This document shows positions 22,651-34,620 of a stretch of 64,000 nt of DNA, one piece after another. This stretch comes from Gibbula magus. Taxonomy: Eukaryota; Mollusca; Gastropoda; Trochida; Trochidae. Position 1 is the first letter of the stretch. The number at the start of each line of letters is the position of its first letter. Both the position numbers and the translations under genes were made by a program. The stretch is taken from positions 53,932,989 through 53,996,988 of the forward strand of contig OW388297.1 in assembly GCA_936450465.1 (NCBI GenBank), read 5' to 3'. The notes below the pieces were generated by a model. The model saw nothing but the letters and a program-made list of their open reading frames with translations, was not told the DNA's origin and did not search any database.

Positions 22651-25600
22651 TAGTCCGGCAGAATGGTGGAGAAAATCAAGGAAATTGTGCACTTCGGGTG
22701 AAAAGTACCAAACTTGGCACAAAGATAGCTTATGGTATTTTGATTACATTTGGTCTGAGGGCCAAGTCAATTTCGATCCAAGATGGCCGCCAAATCCAAA
22801 ATGGTCGCCACTGTTAAAACGTATCTGCTTTTACATGTATCTGCATATTTAAATGATCCATTCATGCTATTTTATTGTTATTCATGCTAACTTGGAACCT
22901 AAGAAATACAAGGATTGATACTGTATTGATAAATCCATTTTTGACGATGGTACAAATGATAAATACAAGAAAACGACCAAAATGGCAGCCAATTTTGTGA
23001 TCTAAGGTGATGTTTCTTTTTGTGTGTTTCTACGTGTTTATATCATCAAATTAGATTGTGAATCTTGCTTGTTTAGACTAGAAATACCATGACTAACTAT
23101 TTATTGGTAATCCCATTGTTGACAGTAGCAAACATAATCCAAAATGGCGGCCAATTTGTCACTGAAGGGCATCCTTCGATAACCTAGGATTGAATTGTTT
23201 TCCTTAATCTTAATACGATTCATTTAGGTTGGTATTCTTAGCTTATGGTTTTCAAATAGATCTGGTCCCAGGGTTTAAATGATTTTCCTTCCAACATGGC
23301 GGCCAAAATCAAAATGGCCGTTACTGTACGTCAACATTATCTCTTTTGGCATATTTATGCATATTTAAATGATTCAATAACGCATTGTATTGTTATTCTG
23401 AAGATAATGATCTGTCCTATATTTTGCAAATAATGATTGACTTTTTTACAAGGGAATTTCTTCTTACTATTTATCAAGGTTGGTATTTATAGTGCCAAAA
23501 ATCCCTTCATAACATAGAACACAATCAATTAAAGATATTCAATGAATTCAATGAAAGGAACTGCAAAATACCCATTTCATAGACAGTCATAGACATGATG
23601 TTCGCCAAATCTTTTCCACCATCATTATGGAGAGTCATGACACCTATTTGGACTTCCCAGCCAAGCTATAGAACTAGTTCTATCAGACTAGGTTTGTAGG
23701 TTCTGTAAACAGTGGTTCTTACAACAGACGAACAATACATGTATATTTAAAAACAACATTAATCGATTGCACTGTATAAGACTATAAGTGGTCTAGTTTG
23801 TTCCATTTCTTTTATTCGGCTGTTACTTCTGTTACCTCTCTGGAAACACTGAACAAATGCATCATCTCGGGTGTCTCAGTTTCCAGCGTGTCTAGAACAT
23901 TGTTACTGGTATCACGACTCTCACTCCAAGATACCATCACCTCACTCCTATTCCTCCATTCACTGCCACTGAAATATAGGATACACATTCTTTATCTACA
24001 ATCAATTCAGGATAAACACAGATCTAAGCTATCTCTTAGAAATCCCTTATGCCCTTCGCCTACCAGATCTCTTCAGCAAGTATCTGATGTAATGAATAAC
24101 CTCTCTATAAGCAGCGCCTGTGCTTCCACAGGACCTTAATTGTCTGTCTTTCATGAGGGCAAACAGATATTGCAATTGTTTGCATTCATTCATTCATCGT
24201 ACCTTTTTAAAAAAGACAGTATCCCAAGAGTTGAAAAAAAGCTTCTACAACGTCAGGGAAAATTTTGCCTGCTTCAATGTTGTTATTTCATTTGTCGCAA
24301 AATAAGGTTAGATCACAACCGATATATATATGAATCGTTTGAGACAATCTTTTACGATCCAAGGATCTTGGTAGCAGTATTAATGGTATGAATCTGTGAT
24401 TGTTTCAGTAGCAATGCTAGTCAGAGAGCAACGAGGATGGTTTGACTGAACAAGGGTACAGCCTAAAGAACACAGAGAGCAGGATGATGCTCTGGTTTCA
24501 TTGCGTAATGACATTGATTGCATGCAGCAGTAGCCTGCTATCAAATTATTCTGGGATATATCACTATCAACAATTTCAACATACCTAAACTAGAGCTAAC
24601 ATATGTTTACCATTGTACCATAGCACTTGCTACATTTTGATCAGTAAGGAAGGCAAACCCGTGGTATCTTGATGATTGCATGCCAATAAAGTTCCCGTGA
24701 GAGCGTTGATATTTAACGTTATTAACTTATAAATCAAGTTCAGAAATAGTGTTTCAACACACAAGGAGATCAGTATATCAGGCAGGACAGACCTATTGAA
24801 ATGTGGTTGTAGTTAGGTAGGCATCTTAGCGCTGTCCAGTTCACATTGTGTACTTTCAAACATTGTGTAGTAGTATAGTACTGTGTGTTATGTATGTATT
24901 TTAAAACAATTGAACTAAACGATAAAGTGTCGGTTCACAATAAAGTTATATAAGTTTCCTAGTCAACTGCCTGCAAAAATATGAACAGACTATTATCTTC
25001 AAAACAAGCAATAATACTAATAAAAAATGGGTTATTGAATCATTTAAATATGTGTCAACATGCCAAAAGAGATACATGTTGACAGTGGCGGCCATTTTGA
25101 ATTTGGCCGCCATCTTGGAAGGAAATTAATTGGACTATATTTATTTGAAGACCTTAAGCTAAGAATACTAACCTTAATAATTCGTAATAAGATTAAGGAA
25201 AACAATTCAATTCTAGGTTATCGAAGGATGCCCTTTAGTGACAAATTGGCCGCCATTTTGGATTATGTTTGCTACTGTCAACAACGGGATTACCAATAAA
25301 TAATAATAATGAATAATAATGAGGATACTTATATCGCGCTGGACTCCACAACACAAAGGGCCATGCTCAAAGCGCTACACACATTATTACCCTGGTGTAA
25401 GGACCAGCATCGTTCCTTTTTCATTCTCAACTCCCTTGGGAGTATGCAACCCGGGCTGCCAATTAAGGCGCTCGAAGGTTATCTGTCACATTGCCTGCAC
25501 TTCCAAACCAGGTACTCAATTGTACTGCTGAGTGAACAGAGGCACATTTCGAATAAAATCCCTTGCCCAAAGTGACACCACAAGCCTCTCAACTCATGTC

Positions 25601-26194
25601 TCAGTGTGGTGCAGGGAATCACCCTTCAAACTCTCAGTTTTCATTCAGCAATGAGGCGGGTAACCCACCGACCCATCCAGCGAGCCACGCCCGCTGTTGC
25701 TGAACTTAACTGATAGCGGTCGACTGAGCTATGCACAGGACCACGTGCCACCAAATAGTTAGTCATGGTATTTCTAATCTAAACAAGCAAGATTCACAAT
25801 CTAATTTGATGATATAAACACGTAGAAACACACAAAAAGAAACATCACCTTAGATCACAAAAGTGGCTGCCATTTTGGTTGTTTTCTTGTATTTATCATT
25901 TGTACCATCGTCAAAAATGGATTTATCAATACAGTATCAATCCTTGTATTTCTTAGGTTCCAAGTTAGCATGAATAACAATAAAATAGCATGAATGGATC
26001 ATTTAAATATGCAGATACATGTAAAAGCAGATACGTTTTAACAGTGGCGACCATTTTGGATTTGGCGGCCATCTTGGATCGAAATTGACTTGGCCCTCAG
26101 ACCAAATTTAATCACAATACCACAAGCTATCTTTGTGCCAAGTTTGGTACTTTTCACCCAAAGTGCACAATCATTTCACCATTCTGCCTGACTA
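22651..26194. mobile_element. Fold-back element inserted in the hAT transposase exon
   Basis: The left arm (22651 to about 23460) and right arm (about 24965 to 26194, excluding a 455-bp later insertion) are inverted copies of roughly 800 bp around a 1.5-kb loop. The outermost bases are TAGTCCGGCAGAATGGTG against TAGTCAGGCAGAATGGTG. ATTG is duplicated at 22647-22650 and 26195-26198. Removing the element and one ATTG leaves the transposase reading continuously through GTSHN and ATIKKK, which proves the insertion point. The arms are dotted with AAAATGGCGGCC-type words. The loop holds only a 113-codon frame (23798-24139) of unknown type, so no transposase was recognised. Confidence 0.9.
25303..25752 (-). 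mobile_element. tRNA-derived SINE nested in the fold-back arm
   Basis: Comparison of the two fold-back arms shows a clean 450-bp insertion flanked by AAATA (25298-25302 and 25753-25757). On the minus strand the 5' end carries a perfect pol III box A, TAGCTCAGTCG. A weaker box B-like GTTCAGCAA lies about 28 nt downstream. The 3' end has AGCGCTTTGAGC and GCGCGATATAAGTATCC followed by a CATTATTATT tail. Such GCGCT...ATATAA tails are shared by widespread animal SINEs. It is non-coding and depends on a partner LINE for mobility. Confidence 0.8.
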
Positions 26195-26782
26195 ATTGTG
26201 GGATGTACCCTCACTGCCATCGCTTTCATCCCCGTCGTCTGCATGTGGATGATCTCGATCCGTGGAATCCATCGATGGTTCTACACTTGATGTATCCTTG
26301 TTGCATGTTTCTGTGACTTGACGTCCTTTCCACCCGTCGAACTTCTTTTTTTTAAACTAAATTCAAAAAGAGTCCTGCTACGCTTCATAATTTTGCATAA
26401 AAAACACTCGAGCAGCCGACAAGAATTAAGTGAATGCGAGGCTTATGCTAATGTTAAGCGACCTGTGATTGGTTGAAAGCTGTCGAAGTGCAGTTCCGCA
26501 GAAAGGTGTTTTAAAAGGCCAGCTGTGATTGGTCCAAAAATAAGATTGTTCACGTCGACACACAGACACTCGCAATGTTTCGCGATTCATTCTAAGTATC
26601 CTTTCAAATTTAATCTACTAAATGTCTATCATTCAGCAAGATATACCGCGGACAGAAATGTATTTTGCGGCCTTTATTTATATTTTGCGGCCTTGGTGAC
26701 GCACTGTTTTCTGAACTGGGGGCATTTTAATAAAAATAGCGGGATTCCCGCAAGGCCACGCTCTAGAATCAACACTGAAGAC

Positions 26783-28709
26783 ATGTTTTGTCCGATCGAT
26801 TACAGAAAAACTATTCATCTCATCCTTTTCAAATTTGGCACATGTGTTCTTCACCACTTGCAGTGCGTAATGAAACATGATTTGGTGAATTTTGGAATAT
26901 TTGGCGATTTTTTTGTATTTGGACTTACGTGGGCTAAAATGTTTCATGTAACTTTCATTAAAAGCTACCTATGTGTCTTCATTTGTTGACTTTATTATTT
27001 CTTGTTTATCTAACTTTCATCATAAGCTACTTCTTGTTGATTTTACTTGTTTATATTTCCACTGGTTATTTTTTGGAAAAAGTTTAATTTTTTTTCCTTT
27101 CAGCCTTACAGCTGTATATTCCCCACTGTGCTTACAGAGGTGTGCTTCCATGTACCTGTTGAATCATTATGATGAATTAATTTCCAAAATAAATTTAAAA
27201 TCGGTGGTAATGGCAGTAGTGTATGATGTTATCCCTACCTTTTCAAGTTAATCTTACTCCTACTTTTCCAAAACCACCTTGTTTTACATGAAGTTACCTG
27301 TCCTAACACTTTATCTTAGAAATTACATTTTATAGCTTATCGATCCTTCGGTGTGCAGAAACCTCTATAAGTAAAAGTAAAAATAAAAATGTCAAACTTT
27401 AACCGTCGCGGGTATCAGTGAGTCATGCTCACATTTTTACTTGTTTAAAGGCTGCTGTATATATAGTGTTATATTGTCATGGAGTCGTGGTTTTTGACTA
27501 CGTAATTAAACTTTCTGCAAATAACCACTGTGATGCTCAAAGAGGGACAAGTATTCTCTAACTGTTACACCTATACATGTAAATGTTATGTCATGTGAAT
27601 GTAGGTGTAAGTGGAAGTTTAGGTGTTGACACAGTTTGCAAATCAGCTCTAAAAAGTAATTTTTGATGAAGTTATGACCCATGAATCTGTAATTAATTTG
27701 TTAACAATTCAGGTAAATTTCTCCAACGAGGGACGCCTGAGAAATATTTTTTTTCATATGAAACTTCAGATGATCGAGTTCGAAAGCAAGTTCCAAATTA
27801 TTTTTTTGACCAATTTAGGACAATTGAACTCGGTGCAACTAATACCTATAATGTAATGTTGGTGCTTGATATTTTTTACCAGTTCATGGCACTGTCATTT
27901 AACAGTAAAGCTTAATTAAACATGTCATCCACGCTGTTTGCTGACAGCTCGTGTATGATTCATTGTTACGTCAATTACTTTTAAACTTTTGAACCTTCGA
28001 CATACATACATACATACATACATACATACAAATGTGTGACATAAATCATGAAAAGGTTAATATTTCCCGAATCATAAATCAACGGGCTTTCTTGTGATAT
28101 ATTATCTACATGTATATATTAGTTTATTTCCTAAAGGTTTTTTTTATTTGTTTTACGTTCTGATTTTTACATCATATGTTCAGGATATGCAAACCTATTT
28201 TATTTTTTTACTTTCACATATAAAATAATTTCGTTAGAAAATAATGGGAAAATTAAGACATTGTCCATAAATGATTACATCAAATGATTACTTTATTCTA
28301 AAATGTGTGTAGAATAATAACTGTATTCACTTAGGATTCTCAGAATGAAGTTATCCTCCAAAAAAAACAAAAACAAAATCTTAATTGAGGTTTATCTTAT
28401 TGTCAAAATTAAACAATTTGACACTAAAACAATGTACGTCGTAGTTTTATAAATATCGATCACAAACCAAATTTAATGATATGGTCATAATAATTATAAT
28501 ACTTAATTCGTTCACAGATTAACTGCAGTTGACCCGATTAATTTGCACATGTCAACTCTGCTCCGGATGTATCCCTGTTTTTTTTATTTATAAAAATAAA
28601 GACATCTGAAACTCGTCAGGTTTTAGAGAACAAAGTTAATTAATAAATTTTTCCAGAAGTAATTATAAAAGCCACACAAATTTCAGGTACCTAATTACAT
28701 TATTGAGAT
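26783..28709. other. No gene recognised
   Basis: Open frames here are short and T-rich with no domain. There is a CATA tetranucleotide run at about 28003-28030. Confidence 0.5.
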
Positions 28710-31620
28710 ATGTCTTTAGGTCATGACCCCTGTGGTCCCTATTTGAGGCCAGAGGGTCACCAAATCTAAAATTGGCAATCCAAATTGGCTAAGGCGTCTC
28801 TTCCCATTTGTTCAGCTTTCTAAACCCTTTTCATTAAGGCCGGGTCACACTGTCCCGAATATGACAAAAGATGCCAACACGAATCAGAAAATTCTCATTT
28901 CTTACGAATTTGGTTTCGATTTTGGTTAAAACTAATCAAAATCCGGAGCAGGTACGATGCAGTCAAAAGGCAATACGATGTAACACGATGTAATACGACG
29001 TAACACACGACTACAATGCGAATGCAATGCGAATGTCAGGTTGATCGTCGCATTGGCCTAACGTTATATAGTCTGTAAGAATACAACACGATGACAGCAT
29101 GATGGCAACACGACGTCGAATGAAGAGTTCGACGAGTATGCGATGAGAATACGAAGATGAGCTTGGTGATACAAGCATCACGTGACATCCACATTATATA
29201 ACTCTGTTGCTGTGACGGTTGGCCTCTCGGTGTCGGCCCGGGAAAGCTTAATTTCAAATGTTAGGAAATACTGGAACAGCGTAATATAGACTTTGTTTTA
29301 GTATGGCAGAGAAAGCATAAACCTGATTACTGCTATGAAAACAAGAGATTGCCGAAATGAGTTAACCGCACTTTTTCTCTTTTAACTCTGATTACTCCTT
29401 TATACACCATGGAAAATCATTTTAAAACATGTTATATTATATGGAACTTGGTGCATGGTGCTACATATCAAAGTTACATACAACATTTTTGAAGTTTTTA
29501 AAATTTTAAAATGTTTTTCTCTAATTTAAAAAAGAAAAATACAAAATGTCGAACCCCTGAATCCCCACTACCCAATTACCACTCTGGATAAGCTTATGAG
29601 TTAATTATATAATTAGGATGACTATTGAGCAATGGAGCAAACATATAGTCAATAAAGTTGCTGAAACCAGTCTAGCGTGAGTTGCCATGACAGCAGGAAA
29701 TCACGTGACCCTTTCCGCCTTCGGTTGCACCATCGGCGGATGTTCGAAAATCTTTGTGTGTTAAAAAACTTCCGAACCCGCGTGCGAATCTTCATTTTCG
29801 TGGTCAGCCCGTGTCTCAATCTTTCCCTTCGCACGACCATCGAGATGCAATCTTGTTACTTCTTTTCATTATCGTACTCTCATCGTCTGTCCATCGGTAC
29901 CATCGCCAAAATATTAAACACTTTGCTCCTCGATTGTCACAAGAAGGCAACGCGACTATCTTCAATCCTCGTGATTACCTGCGTATAACCATCGTTTAGC
30001 ATTACGATGCTATCACGATGGAACTTAAGTAAGAATATATTCATTACACACACATACATATCTATATATATATAATACATATATGTATTTATATACGATA
30101 CCTATATGAATACATTCCATGTTTAATATAATGCATGCTTATAGATGTACGTAATGAGTTTTTTTATAGTACAGATACATTTTCCAGATGCATGTATACC
30201 TAAGTGGTAAATATAAGGTACTATATATTTCATACTCATTGTGATATATAGAGGTATTGTTACATATATTACACAGGTTATAATATGTAATATTTATATC
30301 ATTACATGTCTCATATTGACATAAACCTTTTGATGTAGTAAATGCCCTCGTAACCTAGTCAATAAGACATGGTATAATCACCGTGTGCATTCTTGCAAGG
30401 TATGATCGCAGTCGCGTTGTCTTCTTATGACTTCGGTCATCTTTGTGTTACATTCGTATGGCCTTCGCTTGTGAAATATGCCCTATGGTTCCGATGGACA
30501 GGCGAAGGCAAATACGATGATGATACGAATCATACGATGTCATCTCGATAGACATACGAAGGGCACGATGAGGACACGAATGCACCACGAAACTAACATG
30601 TCAAATATTTTGCTCGCTCTCCCGATGTTGCCGCCGAACAGAGAAGAATTCCGCCGATGACCAAACGAATGCTTAAGATGCGTTTACGAATGGCCCGATT
30701 GCTTACGATCCTTTGCGAATTTGAACATTTTCAAATTCGTGTTTCCATCTTTTGTCAAATTTGGCACAGTGTGAACCGGCCTTTATGGAGAACAAATTAA
30801 AAACAGGTCGTGACCCCTGTGACCCCTATTTAGGGTCACAGTGTCACCAAATCTACAATTATTAAGAATCCCGTTTGGCCAAAGGGTTGGTACATAACAT
30901 GTCAGCCTTCTAGAGATGAAAAATATTTTTTTAAGTGCTGACCTTACTAACCATATTTTGGGTCAGAGGATCACCGTACCAAATCTAAAAATATAAAATC
31001 CCCATTGGCCAAGGTGCCTCTACACACGATTTAAGAGAAGATGGAAATAGGTCTTGATGTAATGACCCATGGGGCCCCTTTTTGAGGCCACAGTGACACA
31101 CAATCTACAACACTGTGACCTCTATTTGGGGTCACACGGTCACCAAATCTACAAATTACATTGGCCAAAGAGTCTCTAGCTTTTTAGAGCTCCTCTTACT
31201 GGAGAAGAAGATAGTTGGGGTTTTTGTAGGTCGCAACGGCTCTTACCCAAATTTTGGGTCACCAGGTTACCAAATCTATAATAAGAATCCCCATTTGCCA
31301 AGGTTGCTGGACACACTATTGCACATTTCTAGAGCTTTTAATACTGGAGAAGGGGATGAACATATTTTTGTTTAAGTCGTTACCAATTAGACCCCTTCTT
31401 CAGGTTACAGGATCACCAAATATATAATTTAGAATTCCCATTTGCCAATGAGTCTTACCTTCATGCATGAAATATATAGCTAACATTTCAGCTCTTTAGA
31501 GGCAATGGTTCTTGAGAGGAAGGCGAGTAAGCAATAACTTTATGAACTTACGGATTGATGGACAGACCGACGCGATACTCGATACCATGCAAAGTGGGCC
31601 TTTCAGACCTGATGATCTAA
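28710..31620 (+). repeat. Degenerate tandem repeats, interrupted by a transposon
   Basis: Units of about 110-140 bp recur with the wording TGACCCCTATTTGGGGTCAC, GGTCACCAAATCTACAA and CCCATTGGCCAAGG, at about 28720, 30815, 30930, 31060, 31120, 31240 and 31390. The array resumes after 30785 in the same orientation, so the transposon at 28837-30782 split it. A related copy lies at 13560-13775. Confidence 0.75.
28837..30782. mobile_element. Non-autonomous Harbinger-like element
   Basis: The termini AGGCCGGGTCACACTGTCCC and AGGCCGGTTCACACTGTGCC (read inwards from each end) continue as imperfect inverted repeats of about 50 bp through GACAAAAGATG and ACACGAAT. TTA abuts both ends (28834-28836, 30783-30785), the PIF/Harbinger target. 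The subterminal regions are crowded with CGATG and CGAAT words in opposite orientations at the two ends. The centre (30050-30310) is AT-rich. No transposase or Myb-like ORF is recognisable. Confidence 0.75.
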
Positions 31621-32230
31621 ATATATGTGTGAGTAAATTTGAATCAGTATATTAGTGTACGGTCAGTGGATACAAATACACTGATGGCTCACCAAGTGTA
31701 CCAAGAATTCAGTTTGGATGAATAAATATGTAACATAGTCCTATATTATCTATTTTTTTAAACACCTAATTGGCGAGATGCCTTTCTTAAAACTTTACAA
31801 CCACAAACGAAAGAAAGAAAACAATGAAAATGTTGTCAAGGCGTCAGTTAATCATAAATGGTTTATGATCAGATGGATGGACGGATTGATGGAAGTTCGA
31901 CTCCATGTCATGACGGCACATAACATCTTTTTTTCAGGTCTGGCGAGCTAAATTAAAATTAAACAGAGTACTAACAGTTTATAAAAAATAAATTTTAGTG
32001 GTTCTCTTTGCTTTTAGTTAAAATTGTCAAGATTTTATATTTTAGAAAAATATTATTATCTGTCCTTTTAATGTTTAATGCATCTTTTAAATGTTTATTT
32101 TGGACACAAGTTATCATCGAGTAATCCAGTAATCGAGTAATCTATACATAAACTCCCGTTTGTATTTCAATAATCTTGCAAATTTATTTTGAGTGAATCA
32201 AGCTATGTCATTATTTGGTAAGAACTGCTT
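31621..32230. other. No gene recognised
   Basis: Includes a weak further repeat unit at 31860-31960 (ATGGATGGACGGATTGATGG). Nothing else can be assigned. Confidence 0.45.
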
Positions 32231-32532
32231 AGCTACCAGTAAGTTTGCGTTTCACTTTTAAAACCTTTTATATCATGGACTAAAGTCATGATAAATTGAT
32301 TTTATATTCATAATCACCTCATCATGATTTTTGTTTATTCCAAAGGCTTTTACCTTCGGAAAAATCTATCGTTACTAACAGAAGCTAATGGGCCACTTTA
32401 AAAAAAGGTTCAACCTTCCAAATCCAAATGAGGTAGTCAATATCATTGCTGGTCTTACCCTTCAGAGTCATGATTTTGATTTATTTGAATTAGAACCAGC
32501 ACCCGAGCAACACTTGCCAACAACTTCAGAAC
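32231..32532 (+). promoter_or_regulatory. Conserved 5' flank/leader of receptor copy 2
   Basis: AGCTACCAGTAA lies 302 bp before the start codon; the same word lies 268 bp before the start of copy 4 (61827). Further shared words follow in the same order: CAAAGGCTT, AGCTAATGG, GTCATGAT and AGCA(A)CA near the ATG. This shows that the duplicated unit carried its own upstream region. An upstream ATG at 32388 opens a 66-codon frame that overlaps the receptor start in another frame. No clear TATA box was chosen. Confidence 0.55.
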
Positions 32533-33732
32533 ATGTTTTTAAAATTCAAGTCTCTATCAGTTTTGTTAGTAGTGATTACTGCTGCTAATCTTGTCCGTGC
32601 TGCCACGTTCAATGATATGGTTGAACTGAGGAAAGTCCTGTTCCAAAACTACACAACAGACATAAGACCTCTCAGGAACCAGAGTGCGACGTTAATAGTT
32701 AACATCAGAGTGAAAATCGATGGAATAACGGGTGTAAACAACGTGGATCAGATCGTAGGTTACAACGTTGCATTCATGTTGAAGTGGAAGGATGAATTTT
32801 TAACATGGGATCCTCGAGAATTTGGGGGACTTGAGCAGTTGTCACCATTTGATCATGAAATTTGGCATCCATACCTAATTATCCCTAACTCACTAGGCAA
32901 TCGTGAACTTGTACCTGATGAAAACCATTCATTATATTTATACAAAAATGGAATTATTAAGTGGGTCCCAGCGACAGTTTTGCAAACAAGATGTCGTCTT
33001 GATATGACCTGGTTTCCCTTTGATGAGCAAATGTGTGCAATACATATCCTTTCCTTCAAATACCCTGCATCAGAAGTCACTTTTTCAACTCAAGGTGCAG
33101 TAATTGAAGATTTTGAAGAAAACGGTGTGTGGAACCTTCTAAGTGCTGAATTCATTGAACAGACCAATGATCCTAATGCTGAACCATTAGTAACTGTATC
33201 CTTAACTCTAAAAAGGCTTTCCTCATTTTTGGTTTTGGATATTATTGTTCCCGTTGTTGTCATCTCGTTCCTCAACATGGCTGTGTTTGCTGTTCCAGCA
33301 GATTCAGGAGAGAAACTTTCTTTTGGAATAACTGTCTTTCTGTCTCAGTCAGTGTTCATTACATACGTCAGCAGCCAGATGCCACGGTCCTCTGATCCTC
33401 TCTCCATTCTGAGCATGTACCTTACCTTCGTGTTGCTGACCAGTGCTTTGGTCGTCATGATCACCATTTGGATACTCAAGATTCATCACACCTCTGAGGA
33501 AACCATCCCAGTGTTTCTTCGATGGATAGCAAGACTTGGGCAGAGTAAACAAGATTCAGGAATCACAAAGATCGAACCTATATCAACAGATGCTAATCCT
33601 CCTGAGAAAGGTGCCACATGGAATAACCTCAGTAGAGGATTTGATTATATATTCCTCAGACTTTTCATTTCGGTAATGTTTTTCACAACAGCCGCCTTTG
33701 TGATCAAATATGTTGTAAATGATATTGGATGA
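32533..33732 (+). CDS. Cys-loop receptor copy 2 (nAChR-like, divergent), intronless
   Basis: A 399-residue pentameric ligand-gated channel subunit in one exon. Residues 1-23 are a signal peptide (LSVLLVVITAANLVRA). The extracellular domain (24-230) has the loop D region FMLKWKDEFLTWDP, loop A EIWHPYLIIPNS and the Cys-loop C154-C168 with 13 residues between. M1 lies at about 231-253, M2 259-282, M3 293-316 and M4 373-396. The M3-M4 loop is short (about 55 residues), where nicotinic receptors usually have 100 or more. M2 keeps Glu260 (-1') and Leu270 (9'), as in cation channels, but Ser replaces the outer acidic ring. Loop B has SFKY where nicotinic receptors have SWTY, and loop C lacks the CC pair. 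Sequons are N39 and N49. It should form a plasma-membrane cation channel; the ligand is unknown and probably not classical acetylcholine. Confidence 0.92.
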   Translation: MFLKFKSLSVLLVVITAANLVRAATFNDMVELRKVLFQNYTTDIRPLRNQSATLIVNIRVKIDGITGVNNVDQIVGYNVAFMLKWKDEFLTWDPREFGGLEQLSPFDHEIWHPYLIIPNSLGNRELVPDENHSLYLYKNGIIKWVPATVLQTRCRLDMTWFPFDEQMCAIHILSFKYPASEVTFSTQGAVIEDFEENGVWNLLSAEFIEQTNDPNAEPLVTVSLTLKRLSSFLVLDIIVPVVVISFLNMAVFAVPADSGEKLSFGITVFLSQSVFITYVSSQMPRSSDPLSILSMYLTFVLLTSALVVMITIWILKIHHTSEETIPVFLRWIARLGQSKQDSGITKIEPISTDANPPEKGATWNNLSRGFDYIFLRLFISVMFFTTAAFVIKYVVNDIG

Positions 33733-34197
33733 ACCCATGCCTCCTTGTAAACCAAGAACATGGAAAAGATATGTCACACTGATATTTTTATGACACATGT
33801 AACCTTCAAAAGTAGGATAGTATGATATGTCCTTCTCAAACGGATTTTTTTACTTTTATTCTCATTTAATGTTATCTTTTCTGATGATCACTTAAAAAGT
33901 ATTTTCAACTTTGGTTTATTTAAAGCAATATCCGTGTTGTCATGTGAAGTTTGCTGCCCATTATGATAAAATTCTTGTTATATTGAAGTGTGTTGTCCGT
34001 AGAGCTCCTCGCATAAGGTGTGTGTGTCTTCTTGTTCATCAGTGTTTGCCAGACGATGTTGTGTTTTAGGACTATGTCTGTTTTCAACTAACTGTCTGTG
34101 ATGCTTCTATCGGTATTTTAGCACCCGTGTCTTATGGTTTGTTTTCTTAAGGGTGTTCCTATGTATATAGATGTTTTATTTGTATGTCTCTTGTGAA

Positions 34198-34203
34198 AAT
34201 AAA
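34198..34203 (+). terminator. Candidate poly(A) signal of receptor copy 2
   Basis: AATAAA 466 nt after the stop codon, followed within 60 nt by a GT-rich stretch (GTGTTGAGAATGTT). It is the first good signal on this strand after the gene. Confidence 0.45.
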
Positions 34204-34620
34204 AGCTGCGTTGCACTGCATATCCATTTAAAGTATGTAACGATATTGCTATAACGTGTTGAGAATGTTAAACTGAATGTACTCCAGTGTTTACCAAACT
34301 TGTGATGTCAAATTGAGTTCATCTGTTGAGTCCACCAAAATACATGACAGCTAATATTCACACCAAACTTTATGTTCATACAGGGTTTTAAGTTAAGCTC
34401 GGGAATTAGCGTAAATTAGCTTTGTAATGAATTTTCAATTACATCAGATCATTAGGTATTTAATATTGACAAAACCATATGGTTATACAATAATTATTCA
34501 ATGTTATTTGTGAAATTACAAAATCAGATGTCTAAGGATTCCATATATATTTAAGATTTCAGTTGTCTTGATGTATAGAGACTATTTCATTGTTTTTGCC
34601 GAATATCATTTCTATCTCAT

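Larger units (their letters stand above)
19323..26388 (-). pseudogene. hAT transposase (ZNF862/KIAA1586-like), broken
   Basis: Order on the minus strand: MKRSRTLFEF start (26388), an acidic linker (ADDGDESDGSEG), then the 3.5-kb insertion, then a TTF/BED-type zinc finger (CSICMKHKKQNTF ... TLKRHVKSTDH), donor CAG/GTTGGT after 22413, intron, acceptor TTTTAG before 21095 (phase 0), then the catalytic core (MFSVLVDESTD; GFGSDGALVM; GIHCMAHRFNLA) and the C-terminal dimerisation domain (YQTADCERGFS) to a stop at 19323. Three lesions are visible: the fold-back insertion; a shift at an A8 run (26346-26353) just after the start, where one more base would join the two halves; and an in-frame TAA at 20160-20162 between LPS and AQMSMVLQ. 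Usual size is about 700 residues. Such proteins cut and paste their own element; this copy cannot make an intact one. Confidence 0.85.
19145..26777 (-). mobile_element. hAT transposon interrupted by a nested insertion
   Basis: The terminal inverted repeats are CAGTGCTGATTCTAGGAATT at 19145 and CAGTGTTGATTCTAGAG read inwards from 26777. The 5-bp sequence AAGAC abuts both ends (19140-19144, 26778-26782), consistent with a short hAT-type target duplication. The element carries one transposase gene on the minus strand with its N-terminus near the 26777 end. Without the fold-back insertion it would be about 4.1 kb. Runs of G/C near both ends are also typical of this hAT group. Confidence 0.8.

Noticed and set aside
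23798..24139. 113-codon frame in the fold-back loop as a transposase
   Set aside because: No catalytic or DNA-binding motif is visible; it is leucine/serine-rich by composition.
26525..26989. 154-codon open frame
   Set aside because: It crosses the hAT terminal repeat and target site, has no domain, and has an overlapping antisense frame of similar length.
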